Source: Sphingomonas parapaucimobilis NBRC 15100 (GTDB taxonomy: Bacteria; Pseudomonadota; Alphaproteobacteria; Sphingomonadales; Sphingomonadaceae). From it: 59,941 bases of DNA. The stretch covers positions 1 through 59,941 of the forward strand of contig NZ_BBPI01000095.1 in assembly GCF_000787715.1 (NCBI RefSeq), read 5' to 3'. Positions within the stretch are counted from its first letter, which is position 1, and every line of letters begins with the position of its first letter. Shown here piece after piece: positions 58,363 through 59,941 of this stretch. The notes under the pieces were generated by a model. It saw only the letters and a list, made by a program, of their open reading frames with translations, was not told the origin of the DNA and did no database searches. The translations under genes and the position numbers were made by a program.

Positions 58363-59855
58363 TGACTCCGATCCGAACCGCCACCGCGCTGGTCGCCCTG
58401 CTGGCCGCCACCCCCGCGCTGGCCCAGACGCCGAGCAACGACGACCTTGCCGCTCTGGTGCGCCAGCAGGCCGCCGAGATCGCGACCCTGCGCGCCCGGC
58501 TCGACCGGCTGGAAGGCACGACCGCTGCCGCGCCCGCTCCGGTCGCCGCCACGACCCCCGCCCCGACCACGCCGCCCGCGCCGCAACTGGCGCAAAGCGA
58601 CACGATCGGTCGTGATACGGTGACCCGTCCCTTCGCGCCGCAGCTGGTGCCACCCGGCCCCGCCGAGCGCGACGTCGCACAGGCGCGGCAAGCCAATGCG
58701 GCGGGCGTAACGACCGAATGGGGCGCGGGCCTGCCTGTCTTCCACTCGGCGGACGGCATCTACACCTTCAAGCCGCGCGGTCGCATCCTGACCGATGTCA
58801 GCTCGACCTTCGGATCGGCCTATGACGGGCGCAACATCACGACCACGGGGATGCGCGCGCTGCGCCTGGGCCTGGAAGGCGGGGTCGGCACCCATTTCTT
58901 CTACCAGTTCGAGTCCGATTTCTCGGAGAACGAGGTCGATATCGTCACCGCCTTCATCGGCTGGCGCAACCGCATCCGACCGGGCCTCGATTACGACGTG
59001 CGCGCCGGGCATCTGTTCAACGATCGCGGGTTCGAGGGTTCGACGGGATCGGATTCGACGCCGTTCATGGAGCGTACCGTCGTCTCCACCGCCATCATCC
59101 CGCAGCGCGGCTTCTACGGCGTCGGCATCATGCCGCGCCTGTTCTGGAAGACGGGCCACGCCTCGCTGACCCTGACCGGTGACCGGATCGACGGCAACCA
59201 GGCAACCAATGACAGCCGCACCGTGCTGGGCCGCGCGCACTGGAACCCGATCAAGACCGACCATTCGGTCCTGCATGTCGGCCTCTGGGGCTTTGATGAG
59301 GCGTTGTCGTCGGCGGCGACCACGCTGACCCGCAACACGGTGATCGGCGGCCGCTTCAACGGCGCGTTGCGCGTATCGACCGGCGCGCTGCTCGGCGGGC
59401 GCAGCACCACCGGTTATGGCGCGGAACTGGGCGGCTATGTCGGCCCCGTCTGGGTCATGGCCGAGGCGGGCGAGCGCCGCGCGCGCCTGACCGGCGGCCG
59501 CCCCGATTTCCTCAGCAAGGCGTGGAGCCTGTCGGGCGGCTGGTTCGTCACCGGCGACCTGCCGCCATACAACCCGCGTCTCGGCAGCTTCGGCCAACCG
59601 CGCGTCCTGAAGCCGATCTTCGAGGGCGGACCGGGCGCGATCGAGCTGACCGCGCGCTATGAAAACCTTGATTACACCAGCCTCTTGACCGGCGGGCGCG
59701 GCTGGGCCGCGACGGCGGGGGTCAACTGGTATCTCAACAGCTTCACCCGGCTCCAGTTCAACTGGGTCCACTGGGACACCGACAATCGCGCGGGCGCCTT
59801 CACCGGCCCCGACAGCGGCGAGACGATCGGCACCCGCATCGCCGTCACCTTCTGA
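58362..59855 (+). CDS. OprP/OprO-like outer-membrane porin
   Basis: A 497-residue porin: signal peptide (to A-L-A-Q, about residue 22), a short coiled coil (L-V-R-Q-Q-A-A-E-I-A-T-L-R-A-R-L-D-R-L-E), an Ala/Pro/Thr linker, and a phosphate-selective-porin beta barrel (about 115-497) ending in R-I-A-V-T-F. The ATG at 58362 shares its A with the upstream TGA. Co-expression with the binding protein and divergence from the TctDE-type pair suggests uptake of a small anion or acid; phosphate is only one option. Confidence 0.9.
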   Translation: MTPIRTATALVALLAATPALAQTPSNDDLAALVRQQAAEIATLRARLDRLEGTTAAAPAPVAATTPAPTTPPAPQLAQSDTIGRDTVTRPFAPQLVPPGPAERDVAQARQANAAGVTTEWGAGLPVFHSADGIYTFKPRGRILTDVSSTFGSAYDGRNITTTGMRALRLGLEGGVGTHFFYQFESDFSENEVDIVTAFIGWRNRIRPGLDYDVRAGHLFNDRGFEGSTGSDSTPFMERTVVSTAIIPQRGFYGVGIMPRLFWKTGHASLTLTGDRIDGNQATNDSRTVLGRAHWNPIKTDHSVLHVGLWGFDEALSSAATTLTRNTVIGGRFNGALRVSTGALLGGRSTTGYGAELGGYVGPVWVMAEAGERRARLTGGRPDFLSKAWSLSGGWFVTGDLPPYNPRLGSFGQPRVLKPIFEGGPGAIELTARYENLDYTSLLTGGRGWAATAGVNWYLNSFTRLQFNWVHWDTDNRAGAFTGPDSGETIGTRIAVTF

Positions 59856-59878
59856 ACATGACTTGAATCCGAACGAAG

Positions 59879-59900
59879 CCCCTCCCCTGCAGGGGAGGGG
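59879..59900. repeat. palindromic repeat after porin gene
   Basis: CCCCTCCCCTG and CAGGGGAGGGG form a perfect 22-bp palindrome, followed by TTGGGGTGGGGC. It belongs to the same family as 18125-18236 and 55093-55114 and may terminate the porin transcript. The window ends 41 bases later. Confidence 0.7.
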
Positions 59901-59941
59901 TTGGGGTGGGGCCTCTCCACAAGCGTCGCGCTCGCGGGAAG

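Overview
The window reads as a chromosomal segment of a high-GC alphaproteobacterium, most likely a sphingomonad (Sphingomonadales). The basis is gene content: three large TonB-dependent receptors, a FecI/FecR pair, an HWE kinase with a LOV protein, OprP-type porin and G+C-rich palindromic intergenic repeats. No rRNA or taxonomic marker is present, so the assignment is an inference.

Layout. (1) 1-2600: right edge of an integrated element (two small genes, a helix-turn-helix/excisionase-like gene and a tyrosine integrase) ending against a tRNA-Cys(GCA). The integrase carries an in-frame TAG exactly where the catalytic beta-hairpin lysine is expected. (2) 2760-4646: secreted M61 peptidase with a PDZ domain. 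(3) 4749-9164: translationally coupled short LOV photoreceptor, giant CheB-CheR-PAS-HWE kinase (interrupted by another in-frame TAG) and a single-domain response regulator. (4) 9207-18162: five-gene tripartite ABC efflux operon (adaptor, ATPase, GIN-domain protein, double-length FtsX/MacB permease, TolC) divergent from a two-component system whose NtrC-like regulator has lost its ATPase motifs. (5) 18244-22887: glycerol catabolism, tpiA and glpK on one strand, glpD and a DeoR repressor on the other, around a shared operator region. (6) 22950-32713: FadR-type GntR regulator, then DUF2891, DUF979, DUF969 and a fused 5-oxoprolinase, with a divergent TonB receptor bearing an STN domain. (7) 32691-38063: class A acid phosphatase, TonB receptor, ECF sigma factor and FecR anti-sigma. 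(8) 38064-52489: polysaccharide-utilisation-like locus: TonB receptor, GH89 alpha-N-acetylglucosaminidase, NagX/HGSNAT-like membrane acetyltransferase, and on the other strand GH29, GH115 and GH2. (9) 52808-59855: exported-looking catalase-peroxidase, TctDE-type two-component system, orphan periplasmic binding protein and OprP-like porin.

How the parts fit. Regions 5 to 8 are a nutrient-scavenging block: outer-membrane receptors import ligands, periplasmic hydrolases trim glycans, and DeoR, GntR and sigma/anti-sigma systems gate expression. A 15-bp motif with the half-site GACCAAT occurs upstream of the GntR gene, the GH-locus TonB receptor and the GH115 gene, suggesting one regulon. The most distinctive observations are the ATGA-coupled GH89 + HGSNAT-like pair, which parallels two successive steps of lysosomal heparan sulfate breakdown; the LOV/CheBR/HWE cassette; two amber codons in otherwise intact genes; and the ATPase-dead NtrC-like regulator paired with a GIN-containing efflux operon.
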